64,000 bases of DNA from Sandaracinus amylolyticus (GCF_021631985.1 NZ_CP070225.1:2914001-2978000), one strand, 5' to 3'. Counted from the stretch's first letter, positions 1 to 11,733 are shown. Notes: generated from the letters alone by a model not told the origin. Numbers and translations are program-made.

Positions 1-377
1 CCGCGCGCCGCGGCGCGGGGCCCGCGTGGCTCGCGCTCACCAACGCATCGTTGCTCTCGCGCGTCGGCCGCGCGGAGTCGGCGGCGGATCATCTCGAGGA
101 GATGTACGCGCTCACCGACGACGACGACGAGCGCACGCGACTCGCGCATGCGATCGCGGAGCTGCGCTCGAGCGCGTACGCCGAGGGGCTCGTCGAGGCG
201 AACCGGCGCGAAGAAGAAGGCCGCGTGCGCGAGATGCCGTATGCGTCGCCCGCGTTCTACTTCCTGGTGGGCCCGCGCCCGGTCGTGCGATGGCAGGACG
301 CCTATCGCGACGGGTTCGCCGCGCACGCGTTCGAAGAAGAGCGCGAAGCGCTCGAGGCGATCACCGAGGTGGAGTGA
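1..377 (+). CDS. C-terminal part of an unknown protein, cut by the window edge
   Basis: The frame is open from base 3 to a TGA at 375-377, so the start lies outside the window. About 124 residues are visible. The first part (LLSRVGRAESAADHLEEMY) reads like a TPR-type helical hairpin. It is followed by an acidic stretch and a more hydrophobic segment (SPAFYFLVGPRPVVRW). No catalytic motif or membrane segment is visible and I do not recognise the family. It runs tail to tail into the pilin-like gene, with no base between the two stop codons. That the frame is coding is likely from its composition; the function is unknown. Confidence 0.6.
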   Translation, partial: ARRGAGPAWLALTNASLLSRVGRAESAADHLEEMYALTDDDDERTRLAHAIAELRSSAYAEGLVEANRREEEGRVREMPYASPAFYFLVGPRPVVRWQDAYRDGFAAHAFEEEREALEAITEVE

Positions 378-386
378 TCACTCCAC
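369..386. terminator. Perfect palindrome covering two back-to-back stop codons
   Basis: GTGGAGTGATCACTCCAC is an 18-base perfect inverted repeat. Its centre TGATCA supplies the TGA stops of both converging genes. There is no T-run, so it is at most a weak or bidirectional terminator. A shorter version of the same arrangement occurs at 63094-63105. Confidence 0.35.
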
Positions 387-956
387 GCGATCGCGCGTGT
401 AGAGGATGCCGATCGGGACGAGCTCGCCGGTGCGCGGATCGGCGGCGGCGCGTCGCTCGAACACCGAGCGCACTCCGTCGCCGTCGAGATCGCCGTTCGC
501 GCGGAACGTGACGAGGTAGGTGCCCTCGGCGCTGCGCAGACCGCAGCCGTGCGTCGCGGGCTCGAACGCGTAGCTGAAGCGCACCGGTCGATCGGGCGCG
601 AAGCCGAGCGCGCTCCACGTCGCGCCGTCGATCGTCGACGCATCGTTCCACGCGACCTCGACGGGCTCGACGCTCGGGGTCGCGGGCGTCGGACCGGCAG
701 CGCCAGGCAGGCAGTGACGCGCGGTGCCGCGCTCGGTCTCGTGGTCCGCCGCGAAGTACGCGGCCGCGCGCATGTGCATGAGCGCAAGGTGCTCGGACGC
801 CTCCGAGATCTTGCTCAGCCGCAGCTGCCGGATGTACGTCGGCACGAACGCGGCGAGCAGCGATCCGACGACGAAGACGACGGCCGCGACCTGCAAGAGC
901 GTCGCGCCCTCACGTGCACGTCGTCGTCGGTTCGCGCTCTCGGTCCGGCCGCACAT
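378..956 (-). CDS. Type IV pilin/pseudopilin-like protein
   Basis: 192 residues. A basic leader ends in ..RRRRAREG at residue 17, followed by a single hydrophobic helix (residues 18-41, ATLLQVAAVVFVVG..) as in class III signal peptides cut by prepilin peptidase. Unusually, position 5 of the predicted mature protein is Gln rather than the conserved Glu. The C-terminal globular part has two Cys (residues about 106 and 147) and an acidic 'NGDLDGDGVRSVFER' segment resembling the C-termini of minor pilins. It follows the PEGA kinase gene on the same strand after 52 bases and may be co-transcribed. Start ATG at 956. Pilus or type II secretion involvement is inferred; a plain single-pass membrane protein is the alternative. 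Confidence 0.6.
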   Translation of the reverse strand: MCGRTESANRRRRAREGATLLQVAAVVFVVGSLLAAFVPTYIRQLRLSKISEASEHLALMHMRAAAYFAADHETERGTARHCLPGAAGPTPATPSVEPVEVAWNDASTIDGATWSALGFAPDRPVRFSYAFEPATHGCGLRSAEGTYLVTFRANGDLDGDGVRSVFERRAAADPRTGELVPIGILYTRDRVE

Positions 957-1008
957 CGGGCGCGATCATGAGCGGAGCCCGCGCGCGACGCACGCGGGCT
1001 CGTCTCGC

Positions 1009-3867
<2,859 letters not shown>

Positions 3868-3956
3868 CGCAGTCTCGATCCCCGCCTGCGGCGCCCGGAG
3901 TAGGTGACGACCTCGACGCGAGCCGCACCCCCGGGAACTCTCGGGAAAGGCGGCCC

Positions 3957-3986
3957 ATAGTACTGGTCCTGCGCAGCGCAGATCAA
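3957..3986 (-). promoter_or_regulatory. Sigma70-like promoter of the PEGA kinase gene
   Basis: Read on the minus strand: TTGATC (3986-3981), an 18-base spacer, then TACTAT (3962-3957). Transcription would begin near 3949, leaving a leader of about 80 bases before the ATG at 3867. This is a pattern match only. Confidence 0.42.
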
Positions 3987-4090
3987 CGGTGGGTCCCCCG
4001 TCATCGGCTCATGAGTCCGAGAGGGACCTCACGGCCTACGACGTCGGACCACCGGGCGCGCGCTGCCTTTGGCTCCGGTTCGAGACGCGA

Positions 4091-6823
4091 TTATTGCGGG
4101 GAGGTTTCCTCGCCCTCGACCTCGCGGCTGAAGCGCGGCGGGTGGTCGGGGAAGTAGCGGACCCGTTGTCCCTGCAAGTATCCCCAGCGCGAATAGGGCA
4201 TCGGCGCGTTGTCGGGGAAGATCACTTCGGCCGCCGCGCGCTGTGCGGCGTAGAGCGCGAGGGTGGGCTCGGCGGCGAGATCGCGGGCGGTCTCGCCGTC
4301 GGGCGCCGCGGCGCCGCCCTCGCCCGCCAGCGCGAGCCGGACGTCGTCGCCCAGCGCGATCGCGTCGGTCACTCCGGCGCGGGTCAAGGCCGCACGCACG
4401 TCGCCGCCCTCGGCGTAGATCACGAAGCCGTCGCGATCGACGCCGACCGCGGCGCCGGCCCCCTCGGTGAGCGGCGCACCGGAGAGCAACACCAGATCGT
4501 CGGGACCGGCGCGCCCGATCGCGATCTCGTGACCGATCGAAGCGCGCGTCGCGTAGAGCGAGATCGACCCGGCGCTCGCACCGGTGAAGCCGGCGAGCAG
4601 GCGCGGCGCGTCCTCACCGACTGCGCGGTGCAGCGGCGCCGGCACCGCGCGACGCGGATCGATGCGCACGATCCAGGTCTCGCCGCTGCGCGTGCGCGCG
4701 AACGCGTAGGGCCAGCCCGCGTGCGGGAGCCCCGCGCTCGAGAAGCGTCCTTCGTCGTCGCTCGCGCCCACGAGCGCCGGCCCCGGCAGCGTCGGTCGCA
4801 GCGTGAGATAGAAGAAGTCTCGCGGGTCGCGCGCGAGATAACGCGGGAAGCGCATCGCCATCGAGCGCACCGCCTTGCGGCCGCGCACGCGCCAGCCCGG
4901 CGACTGCGGGAGCTCGCCGTCGTGCTCGTACTCCGCGTGGACGCGCTGCACGGGCGGCGGCGCGTCGTCGCCCGTCGCGTCCCGGCGGTACGGCCGGAAG
5001 AACTCGAAGCCGCAGTGCCCGCTGTTCATGTCGAGGTGCATCGCGCGCGCGCAGCGCGCCGAGACCATCGCCTGACCGAGCGCCTCGGGCCCGAGCGAGC
5101 TGCCCCAGAAGAACGCGAGGAAGCCCTCCTGCGTGAGGCAGAGACCGCTGCGATAGGTGAAGGTCTGCTCCTCGCTCTCCTGCGGAGCCGCGCCCCACCA
5201 CCAGCGCTCCCAGGGGTTCCACACGCCGTCCTCGACCATCGCGGTGAGGTTCTGGCGCATCTCGATCATCCCCTCGGGGATCTGCCGGTTCGCGAGGTTC
5301 TCGTCGAAGTACTGACCGCGCCAGCTCGGCGCCGGCCAGCTGCCCATGCCGACCGTTCCGTCGTCGAACACCGCGACCGTCGCGGCCCACGGCTTCGGCG
5401 GGAGATAGACGCGGCGCTCGGCCATCATGCCGAACTCGCCGTGCATCGCCTGGAAGCCGCCGTTGAACGCGGCGACCAGCGTGCGGACGGTGCGCTCGTC
5501 GCGCGGGATGCGGCCCTGGCCGACCTCGCCGGTCGCGCTCTGGGGCTCGCGCGTGCCCGGCACGACGCGCAGCTGCACCTGACGCGGATCCCACATCGTG
5601 ACGTAGACGCGCACGTAGGGGCGCTCGACGTCGGGCCGCACGAAGCCCTGCACGAACGCGGGCGGCGCGCCCGGGTACTGGTTGACGAAGGGATCGTCGA
5701 TCACCGGGATCCACTCGCCCTCGCCGGCGACGGGATCGTCCGTGATCACCGGCTGCATCGCGGGCGGAGGCCAGCCGAGCTCGGCCTCGGCCGCGGTCAG
5801 CAGCGCGCGGCGCTCCTCGCTCATGTGCGCCTGCACGTCCTCGCGCGTGACGCCGAGCTCGGCCGCGACCGCTTCCTGCGTGTCCTCGCCGCCGATCAGC
5901 GCGTAGCGCGTGCGATCCCACCAGTCCTGCACCGCGAAGACTCGGTTCTCGAGCCACTCGATCGGCGCGGGCCCGACGAACGACAGGTTGCGCACGGTGT
6001 CGACGACCCACGTGATCCCGCCGGGCTGACCGGGCACGTGCTCCTGCACGTCGACCCGCTCCGCGCCCTCGCGCAGCGCGAGCGTCGCGAGATCGAGATC
6101 GATCACCGTGTGCTCGCCCTCGAGCAGCGCGACGTGCGTCGCGTCGGCGCGCAGATCGGCCTCCGAGCCGGTCTCGTGGCGCTGGTAGCGAACGCGACCG
6201 AAGCCCGCGGTGCGCCCCGTCTCCTGCAGGTTCGAGATCGCGTGCTGCGCGCGCTGCACGGCGGTGAACGCCGCGATCGCCTCGGGATCCTCGCCGCGCA
6301 GATCGAGCACGGTGAGCGCGTCGATCTGATCGCCGGTGCGCGACAGGAAGACCGCGTGATCGCCCGCGCGCGAGAGGCGCTCTTCCGCCGTGCTCGCGCT
6401 CTTGGTGAGGTTCGCGACCGACGTGACGTCGAGCACCGCACCACCGCGACCGGGGCGCACCTCGGCGTACCAGACGTCGTCGAGCTCGCGATCCGCGTGG
6501 GCGAGGAAGAGCGCGGGACGCAGGGACCACGGCCCGTCGTCCTCTGCGAGCCACAGCACCGTGTCCGGATCGACGCGCAGCCCGTCGCGCGCCAGCACGG
6601 TGGCGAGCGAGGCCTCGGGCGATCCCGAGCTGGCGCCCGAGAGCGCGTAGCGGACGCCGGCGAGCACGACGAGCGCGAGCAGGAGCGCGCCGAGCAGGCG
6701 GCGGCGCGGGCGCATCCAGCGGGCGAAGGGCCGCCTCGGTGCAGGCGCGCCGGCGGGCTCGGAAGGCGCGGACTCGCGGGCGCGGAAGGCCGCGTGCGCG
6801 CTGCGAGAGCTCGTCGAGGACAT
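4091..6823 (-). CDS. Membrane-anchored protein with phosphodiester-glycosidase (NAGPA)-like domain
   Basis: 910 residues from the ATG at 6823; an in-frame upstream extension looks non-coding. A basic N-terminus leads to one membrane helix (about 42-60, RRRLLGALLLALVVLAGVRY), so most of the chain is outside the membrane. The middle contains VAAFNGGFQAMHGEFGMM and, about 115 residues later, CARAMHLDMNSGHCGFEF. This spacing and pattern resemble the DUF2233/NAGPA family (N-G-G-F near the start, LD-x-N/G-S-G near the end of the domain), which cleaves phosphodiester-linked sugars. The first 350 residues have no family I recognise. Glycosidase activity is inferred from two motifs and could be wrong. 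It stands alone, divergent from the HEAT operon. Confidence 0.75.
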   Translation of the reverse strand: MSSTSSRSAHAAFRARESAPSEPAGAPAPRRPFARWMRPRRRLLGALLLALVVLAGVRYALSGASSGSPEASLATVLARDGLRVDPDTVLWLAEDDGPWSLRPALFLAHADRELDDVWYAEVRPGRGGAVLDVTSVANLTKSASTAEERLSRAGDHAVFLSRTGDQIDALTVLDLRGEDPEAIAAFTAVQRAQHAISNLQETGRTAGFGRVRYQRHETGSEADLRADATHVALLEGEHTVIDLDLATLALREGAERVDVQEHVPGQPGGITWVVDTVRNLSFVGPAPIEWLENRVFAVQDWWDRTRYALIGGEDTQEAVAAELGVTREDVQAHMSEERRALLTAAEAELGWPPPAMQPVITDDPVAGEGEWIPVIDDPFVNQYPGAPPAFVQGFVRPDVERPYVRVYVTMWDPRQVQLRVVPGTREPQSATGEVGQGRIPRDERTVRTLVAAFNGGFQAMHGEFGMMAERRVYLPPKPWAATVAVFDDGTVGMGSWPAPSWRGQYFDENLANRQIPEGMIEMRQNLTAMVEDGVWNPWERWWWGAAPQESEEQTFTYRSGLCLTQEGFLAFFWGSSLGPEALGQAMVSARCARAMHLDMNSGHCGFEFFRPYRRDATGDDAPPPVQRVHAEYEHDGELPQSPGWRVRGRKAVRSMAMRFPRYLARDPRDFFYLTLRPTLPGPALVGASDDEGRFSSAGLPHAGWPYAFARTRSGETWIVRIDPRRAVPAPLHRAVGEDAPRLLAGFTGASAGSISLYATRASIGHEIAIGRAGPDDLVLLSGAPLTEGAGAAVGVDRDGFVIYAEGGDVRAALTRAGVTDAIALGDDVRLALAGEGGAAAPDGETARDLAAEPTLALYAAQRAAAEVIFPDNAPMPYSRWGYLQGQRVRYFPDHPPRFSREVEGEETSPQ

Positions 6824-7038
6824 GGCTGGCGGGCCGCGAGGTAGCACGGGGCATTCCCCTCGGCAGCACCGTCCCACCCGTCCGGTGAGCCGATCCAGGT
6901 ACGACGGCGACACTTGTCACGAGGGGACGCGTGAGTTCCCAAGGATCTCTGGGTTGATCGGTCCGTGACATGACGGCAAGATGCCGGCGCCGAGTGTGCT
7001 ACGGGCCGAAAAGCCCGCGTAATTCGAGGGTTTCAGTC

Positions 7039-8004
7039 ATGCGCATCCAGACGTTCCTGGCCGTGCTGTCGGCGGCCACGCTGGGCCTTGCGGCGATGAT
7101 CGCCGCGCCCGATCGCGCCTCGGCGCAGCCCCGCCAGCGCGGCCAGCGGCGTACCGCCCAGCCCGCGCAGCCGAGCGAAGGCACGGCCGAGGGCCCCACC
7201 GCACCCGCGCCGACGATCGCGGATCTCGGGACGATCGTCCCGCGCCTCCAGAGCGCCAACCCCGACGAGGTGCGCGAGGCGATCGATCTCCTGAGCGTCA
7301 TCGATCGCCGCGAGGTCGTCGCGCCGCTCGCCGATCTGCTGCGCTCGGGTCAGCCCGATGCGATCACCGATCGCGCGCTCGAGGCGCTCCGCGGTCTCGC
7401 CGATCCGACCTCGCTCGACGTGCTCACCGAGTTCACGCGGCATCGCCGCGCCGGTGCGCGTCGTCGTGCGTACCAGGCGATCGCGGCGGTCGAGGATCGT
7501 CGCGTCGCGGCGCTGCTCGAGCAGGGTCTGCGCGACAGCGATCGCAGCGTGCGCGCGACGGTCGCGCTCGCGCTCGGCAACATCGGGTCGCGCAGCTCGG
7601 TCGACGTGCTCTTCCGCGCGTTCGATCGCGGCGTGGTCGAGGCCGCGGTGGCGATCGGCAAGCTCGGCGACGGGCGCAGCGTCGAGCGCTTCTCCACGCA
7701 GCTCGGGCAGCAGCCGCTCTCGGTCATGCTCAGCGGCTACGAGCAGTTCCTGCGTCGGACCGACATCGACGAGGACGTGAAGGTGCAGATCGTGAACCGG
7801 CTCGGCGAGGTGTCGGGCCGCACCGTGCGCGAGTTCCTCGCGCAGGAGCTCACGCGGCTCGGCGAACGTGATCGCAGCCGCTACAGGCAGGTCGTGCAGG
7901 ACACGCTGCGCCGCATCCCGGTGGACGGGGACACGCGGCGCACCACGACGGTGGGCGGGCCCGCGGCGCCGGCCACCACGACGACGACGGGAGGTGCGCA
8001 GTGA
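7039..8004 (+). CDS. Exported HEAT-repeat protein
   Basis: 321 residues. The ATG at 7039, behind GAGGG at 7026, was chosen because it gives a clean signal peptide (MRIQTFLAVLSAATLGLAAM..ASA, cleavage near residue 29). Then comes a Gln/Arg/Pro linker and about five HEAT/PBS-lyase-type helical repeats (about 75-240; for example SDRSVRATVALALGNIGS). HEAT solenoids bind other proteins; no catalytic residues are seen. The last 30 residues are Thr/Pro-rich. Its stop overlaps the GTG start of the next lipoprotein gene (GTGA), so the two are translationally coupled and probably act together in the envelope. A weak TTGATC-N17-CAAGAT promoter-like pair lies at 6954-6982. Confidence 0.88.
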   Translation: MRIQTFLAVLSAATLGLAAMIAAPDRASAQPRQRGQRRTAQPAQPSEGTAEGPTAPAPTIADLGTIVPRLQSANPDEVREAIDLLSVIDRREVVAPLADLLRSGQPDAITDRALEALRGLADPTSLDVLTEFTRHRRAGARRRAYQAIAAVEDRRVAALLEQGLRDSDRSVRATVALALGNIGSRSSVDVLFRAFDRGVVEAAVAIGKLGDGRSVERFSTQLGQQPLSVMLSGYEQFLRRTDIDEDVKVQIVNRLGEVSGRTVREFLAQELTRLGERDRSRYRQVVQDTLRRIPVDGDTRRTTTVGGPAAPATTTTTGGAQ

Positions 8005-10742
8005 TCTCGCTGCGTCGGGTCTCGATGCTCGCGCTGATCGCGGCGCTCTCCGGCTGTGGCGCCGGGACGCAGGCGGCGTTCAGCCATCAGTTCGCCGACA
8101 ACCAGGCGGAGGACATCGCGGCGGTGCTCGAGCGCCTTCCCGATCCGCGCCCGCACGAGCGCCCCGAGAACGCGCTCGGTGAGCCGCTGGTGATCGCGTC
8201 GACGCACGGCGAGGGCCGGCGCGTGGTCGCGATCGCGCCGGACGGCACCGAGCGCTGGTCGCAGGCGATCGACACCCAGACGCGCCCGGAGATCCTCGGC
8301 GACGTCGTGCTGGTGAGCGATCGGCAGCAGCTCGTCGCGCTCGATCTCCGCACCGGCGCGCAGCGATGGACGCAGCGCCTCGCGGATCTCGCGTACGTCG
8401 GCGCGACGCGCGACGGCGACACGATCTACTACGCGGCGACCGTGGGCGCGCTCGGTGGCGCGCGTCGCGTGGGCCACGTGGCGGCGGTCGACGCGCAGAC
8501 GGGCACGGAGCGCTGGCGCCACGAGGTGCAGGGCGTGTTCGGTCAGCCCGCGGCCTCGGGCGGCATGGTGATGGTGCCGTGGGAGCGCCAGAACCTCGCG
8601 ATCCTCGACGAGACGACGGGCACCGAGCTCGCGCGCCTGCGCTCGACCGACGACGTCCTCGCGTGGACCTTCGAGGACCCGACCGGCGTCTACTACGGGC
8701 ACCGCAGCGTCTATCGCATGACGCACCGCTCGGTGAGCGGTCAGCGCGCGGAGTCGACGCACCGCGAGCTGCCGATCCCGCAGCTGCCGGTGCTGCACGA
8801 GGGCGAGGTCGCGCGCGAGGTCGAGCTCTTCGACGACGGCTTCCTCCCGAAGCCCGGCACGCGCAGCGCGCGCGGCCGCATCCGGCTCTACTTCACGCCG
8901 GGTCAGACGGCCTCGCCCGAAGAGGTCGCGATCCTCGGCGACACCGTCTACTTCGTCTACTACCGCTACGCGTTCGCGTACGACCTCGAGGGGAACATGC
9001 GCTGGGCGCGCATCCTCGAGCAGGACGTGATCGGCGCGCAGGCGACGGCGGACGGGCTCTTCGTGGTCGGCGAGCAGGGACGCATGCGCGTGCTCGATCG
9101 CGCGAGCGGGCTCGATCGCTGGACCGGCGGCAGTGAGCTGCAGCTCGCGTCGGTCGCGCTCGACGTGACCGGCTTCGCGCCCGGTGCAGCGCCCGAGGGC
9201 GAAGCGCCCGCGCTCCGCGCGAGCCTCAGCGCGATCGCGGTCGATCCCGACAACCGCCTGGTGCCGGCGCGCGCGTACGCGATCCAGCAGCTCGCGGCGA
9301 TGGAGGATCCGGAGATCACGCGCGACCTGCTCGATCTCTACGCGCAGCAGTCGATGCCGGGCGCGCTGCGCCAGGCGATCGGCAACTCGCTGCGCGCGCG
9401 TCGCACCGGCAGCGAGCACCTCGTGGAGGCGCTCGCGCGCCGCTACGACTTCCTCGATGACACCCAGGCGCCGCCGCTCGAGGTGATCGTTCCCTCGCTG
9501 CTCGAGATGCGGGCGACGCAGGCGGTGCCCGGCCTCGTGCAGCAGATGAACGATCACGAGACGCCCGCGGCGGTGCTGCCGACGGTGGTGCGCGCGGTGG
9601 TCGAGCTGGGCGACGCGTCGGTGGTGCCCGCGCTGCGGCAGTTCCTGGTGCTCTATCACGCGGACACGACGTTCGCGGAGCACTCGCAGGCGCTCGCGGC
9701 GGCGGCCGAGGGCGTGTTCCGGCACGGTGGGCCCGAGGGTCGCGAGATGCTGACCGCGCTGGCGGCGGAGCCGCGCACGGTGGGCGCGCTCCGCGAGTCG
9801 ATCGGCGGCTACTTCGAGGCCGAGCGCCAGCAGCAGGAAGCGCTGGCGCGGCGCGAGGTCGAAGAGGCCGAGCGCGCGGCGCAGGAGGCGGCGCGCCAGG
9901 AGGAAGCGGCGCTCCCGGGCCGTCTGACCCAGGAGCAGATCGACCAGACGTTCGCCGGGCACGTCGATCCGCTGCGCGAGTGCGTCGCGGGCGAGATCGG
10001 GCGGAACCCGCTGCTCGGTCAGGTGCGCCTCGTGTTCATCCTGAACAACGACGGGCACGCCCAGGAGATCGGCGTCGCGCCGAACACGCCCGAGCTCGTG
10101 CAGTGCATGCAGGAGCGCGTCTCGGCGATCGAGTTCCCGCGGTTCCGCCAGCGGCGCATGCGCGCGTCGTTCGTGATCCGCGTGCGCGGTGGCGCGGGCG
10201 AGGAGACGGCGGCGCCGACGCAGTCCGAGATGGCGGCGATTCCGCCGGGCGCGCCGTGGTGGACGTGGTCGCAGCGCCGGGCGTCGACCAGCGCGCCGGC
10301 GAGCACCGAGCCGGTGGCGCGCGCGTGGTGGGAGCGCCGTCCGGCGCCCGCCCGGCCCACGCCGCCGCCCCCGACGGGCCCGCAGGTGCCGGTCGCCGGA
10401 ACGACCACGGCGGGTGGTGGCACCACCGCGACGACGAGCGGCGAGCCGGCCGGATCGGGCGGCGGAAGCGGTGCCTGGTGGAGCGGCGCAGGCGCGGAGG
10501 AGGGCGGCGAAGAGGTCGCCCCCGAGGAAGCCCCTGCAGCGCCCCCGGCCGAGCCCACGCCGCCCCCGCCGACCCAGCGTGGTGCGCGCGGCCGTCGTGG
10601 TCGCGCACAGGCCCCCGAGGCCGCTCCGACGCCGCCGGCGGCACCCGCCCAGCCCACCCCGCCGGCCGCGGCGCCCCCGCCGGCCCAGCCCACGCCTCCT
10701 CCCGCCGAGGAGAACCCGTGGTGGGCGCCCGCGGAGGGCTGA
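8001..10742 (+). CDS. Lipoprotein with PQQ-like beta-propeller, HEAT repeats and AgmX/PglI-type C-terminal domain
   Basis: 913 residues, GTG start behind GGAGG (7990-7994). A lipoprotein signal ends in the lipobox ALSGC (Cys about residue 19). Residues about 55-390 are PQQ-type propeller blades with repeated D-x-x-TG-x-x-RW units (DLRTGAQRW, DAQTGTERW). Residues about 410-600 are HEAT-like helices. A charged coiled coil (about 610-650) precedes a domain (about 655-740, LTQEQIDQTF..LRECV..GQVRLVFILNNDG) of the AgmX/PglI type, linked in Myxococcus to gliding and envelope complexes. The tail is Pro/Ala-rich with four separated Trp pairs (PWWTW, AWWER, AWWSG, PWWAP). It is probably a scaffold coupled to the HEAT protein encoded upstream; the specific role is unknown. 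Confidence 0.88.
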   Translation: MISLRRVSMLALIAALSGCGAGTQAAFSHQFADNQAEDIAAVLERLPDPRPHERPENALGEPLVIASTHGEGRRVVAIAPDGTERWSQAIDTQTRPEILGDVVLVSDRQQLVALDLRTGAQRWTQRLADLAYVGATRDGDTIYYAATVGALGGARRVGHVAAVDAQTGTERWRHEVQGVFGQPAASGGMVMVPWERQNLAILDETTGTELARLRSTDDVLAWTFEDPTGVYYGHRSVYRMTHRSVSGQRAESTHRELPIPQLPVLHEGEVAREVELFDDGFLPKPGTRSARGRIRLYFTPGQTASPEEVAILGDTVYFVYYRYAFAYDLEGNMRWARILEQDVIGAQATADGLFVVGEQGRMRVLDRASGLDRWTGGSELQLASVALDVTGFAPGAAPEGEAPALRASLSAIAVDPDNRLVPARAYAIQQLAAMEDPEITRDLLDLYAQQSMPGALRQAIGNSLRARRTGSEHLVEALARRYDFLDDTQAPPLEVIVPSLLEMRATQAVPGLVQQMNDHETPAAVLPTVVRAVVELGDASVVPALRQFLVLYHADTTFAEHSQALAAAAEGVFRHGGPEGREMLTALAAEPRTVGALRESIGGYFEAERQQQEALARREVEEAERAAQEAARQEEAALPGRLTQEQIDQTFAGHVDPLRECVAGEIGRNPLLGQVRLVFILNNDGHAQEIGVAPNTPELVQCMQERVSAIEFPRFRQRRMRASFVIRVRGGAGEETAAPTQSEMAAIPPGAPWWTWSQRRASTSAPASTEPVARAWWERRPAPARPTPPPPTGPQVPVAGTTTAGGGTTATTSGEPAGSGGGSGAWWSGAGAEEGGEEVAPEEAPAAPPAEPTPPPPTQRGARGRRGRAQAPEAAPTPPAAPAQPTPPAAAPPPAQPTPPPAEENPWWAPAEG

Positions 10743-10758
10743 GGACGCGCTGAGACCG

Positions 10759-10790
10759 GATCGGGCGCTGCGCCGCGGCGGCGCCCGATC
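10759..10790. terminator. Bidirectional stem-loop terminator between converging genes
   Basis: GATCGGGCGC (10759-10768) and GCGCCCGATC (10781-10790) form a perfect 10-base stem around a 12-base GC-rich loop. It lies between the stop at 10742 and the opposing stop at 10789, which it overlaps. There is no T-run. Confidence 0.55.
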
Positions 10791-11733
10791 AGCGGGCCGC
10801 GCGCAGCTCGCGGGCCGCACCGTTGATCGCGCACGCGACCTCGGTCGACACGCGGAGCAGCGGCGCGGGGACACCGTGCGCGAAGCGATCGGGGTGCAAC
10901 GTCGCGGCGAGCTTGCGCCACGCTGCGCGCGCCTCGTCGGGCCGGGCGCCGCGCGGGAGGTCGAGCAGCGCCTCCGCGCTCGTGGCTCGGCGGATCTCGC
11001 GCGCCTTCCGCGCGAGGAGAGAGAGCGTCGCGCGCCCCGGCGGCGGCGGCGCGGCGCCTTCGAGCACACGCAGCGCGAGCAGGAGTCGGAAGGCGCGATC
11101 GCTCCCGCGACACGCGCGCTCGAGCGCGTCGAGCGTCGACGGCCGGCGGAGCACCGCCGCGAGCGCTTGCTCGTCGGGCCAGAGCGGCGCGCCGCCGACC
11201 AGCGCTTCGCCGAGCGGCGTGAGCACGAGCGAGCCCTCACCGATTCGATCGCGCACCGAAGGAACGGTCGCGCCCGAGAGCGCATCGCGCATCGCACCGA
11301 GCAGGAGCTCGCCGGCGCGGCTCGGCTCTTCGTGGGCACGCGGACGGGGCGCGCATCGCTCGAAGCGCAGCTCGACACCGTCCCACCCCGCGATCGAACG
11401 GACGCGCGCGCGGAGCTGTACCCGCAGCGCGTGGCTGATCGCGCCCTGCCCTGCGAGCCCTGCGCGCACCACCGCGTCGCCCACGCGCACGCCCGATTCG
11501 CGCGTCGCGGCGGCGCGTTCGACCGCGGCCGCATCGACGCCCGATCCGACGAGCAGATGACCGAGGCGCGGCGCGGCCACCGATGGCGCGTCGATCGCGA
11601 TCACTCGACCCTCGCGGATCACGATCTTCGCCCGGCCCTCGCGCGCGCTCGCCTCGAGCTCGCCGCTCGCGCCAGCGCGCTCGAGCATCGTCAACGCACG
11701 AGCGAGCGCAGCAGCGGCAGGCCACACGGTCAT
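10789..11733 (-). CDS. DUF4388-like (PATAN) domain protein with C-terminal J domain
   Basis: 314 residues. Residues about 15-130 match the DUF4388/PATAN pattern (SGELEASAREGRAKIVIREGRVIAI), common in deltaproteobacterial regulators. A helical middle follows. The last 60 residues look like a J domain, with the HPD motif in LAATLHPDRFAHG preceded by a helix starting PDEARAAWRK. J domains stimulate DnaK, so this may bring DnaK to a signalling complex; that is inference. The J-domain part is truncated compared with DnaJ, with no Gly/Phe or zinc regions. ATG at 11733. It is monocistronic, 147 bases after the TPR-HTH gene on the same strand. Confidence 0.8.
   Translation of the reverse strand: MTVWPAAAALARALTMLERAGASGELEASAREGRAKIVIREGRVIAIDAPSVAAPRLGHLLVGSGVDAAAVERAAATRESGVRVGDAVVRAGLAGQGAISHALRVQLRARVRSIAGWDGVELRFERCAPRPRAHEEPSRAGELLLGAMRDALSGATVPSVRDRIGEGSLVLTPLGEALVGGAPLWPDEQALAAVLRRPSTLDALERACRGSDRAFRLLLALRVLEGAAPPPPGRATLSLLARKAREIRRATSAEALLDLPRGARPDEARAAWRKLAATLHPDRFAHGVPAPLLRVSTEVACAINGAARELRAAR

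Noticed and set aside
3989-6844. Very long open frame on the + strand antisense to the glycosidase-like gene
   Set aside because: Arg/His/Ala-rich composition, no ribosome site and a better gene in the opposite frame. It is a by-product of GC-rich codon bias.
7881-11534. A 1217-residue open frame on the minus strand
   Set aside because: Low-complexity Arg/Ala runs and complete overlap with two well-supported genes on the + strand.
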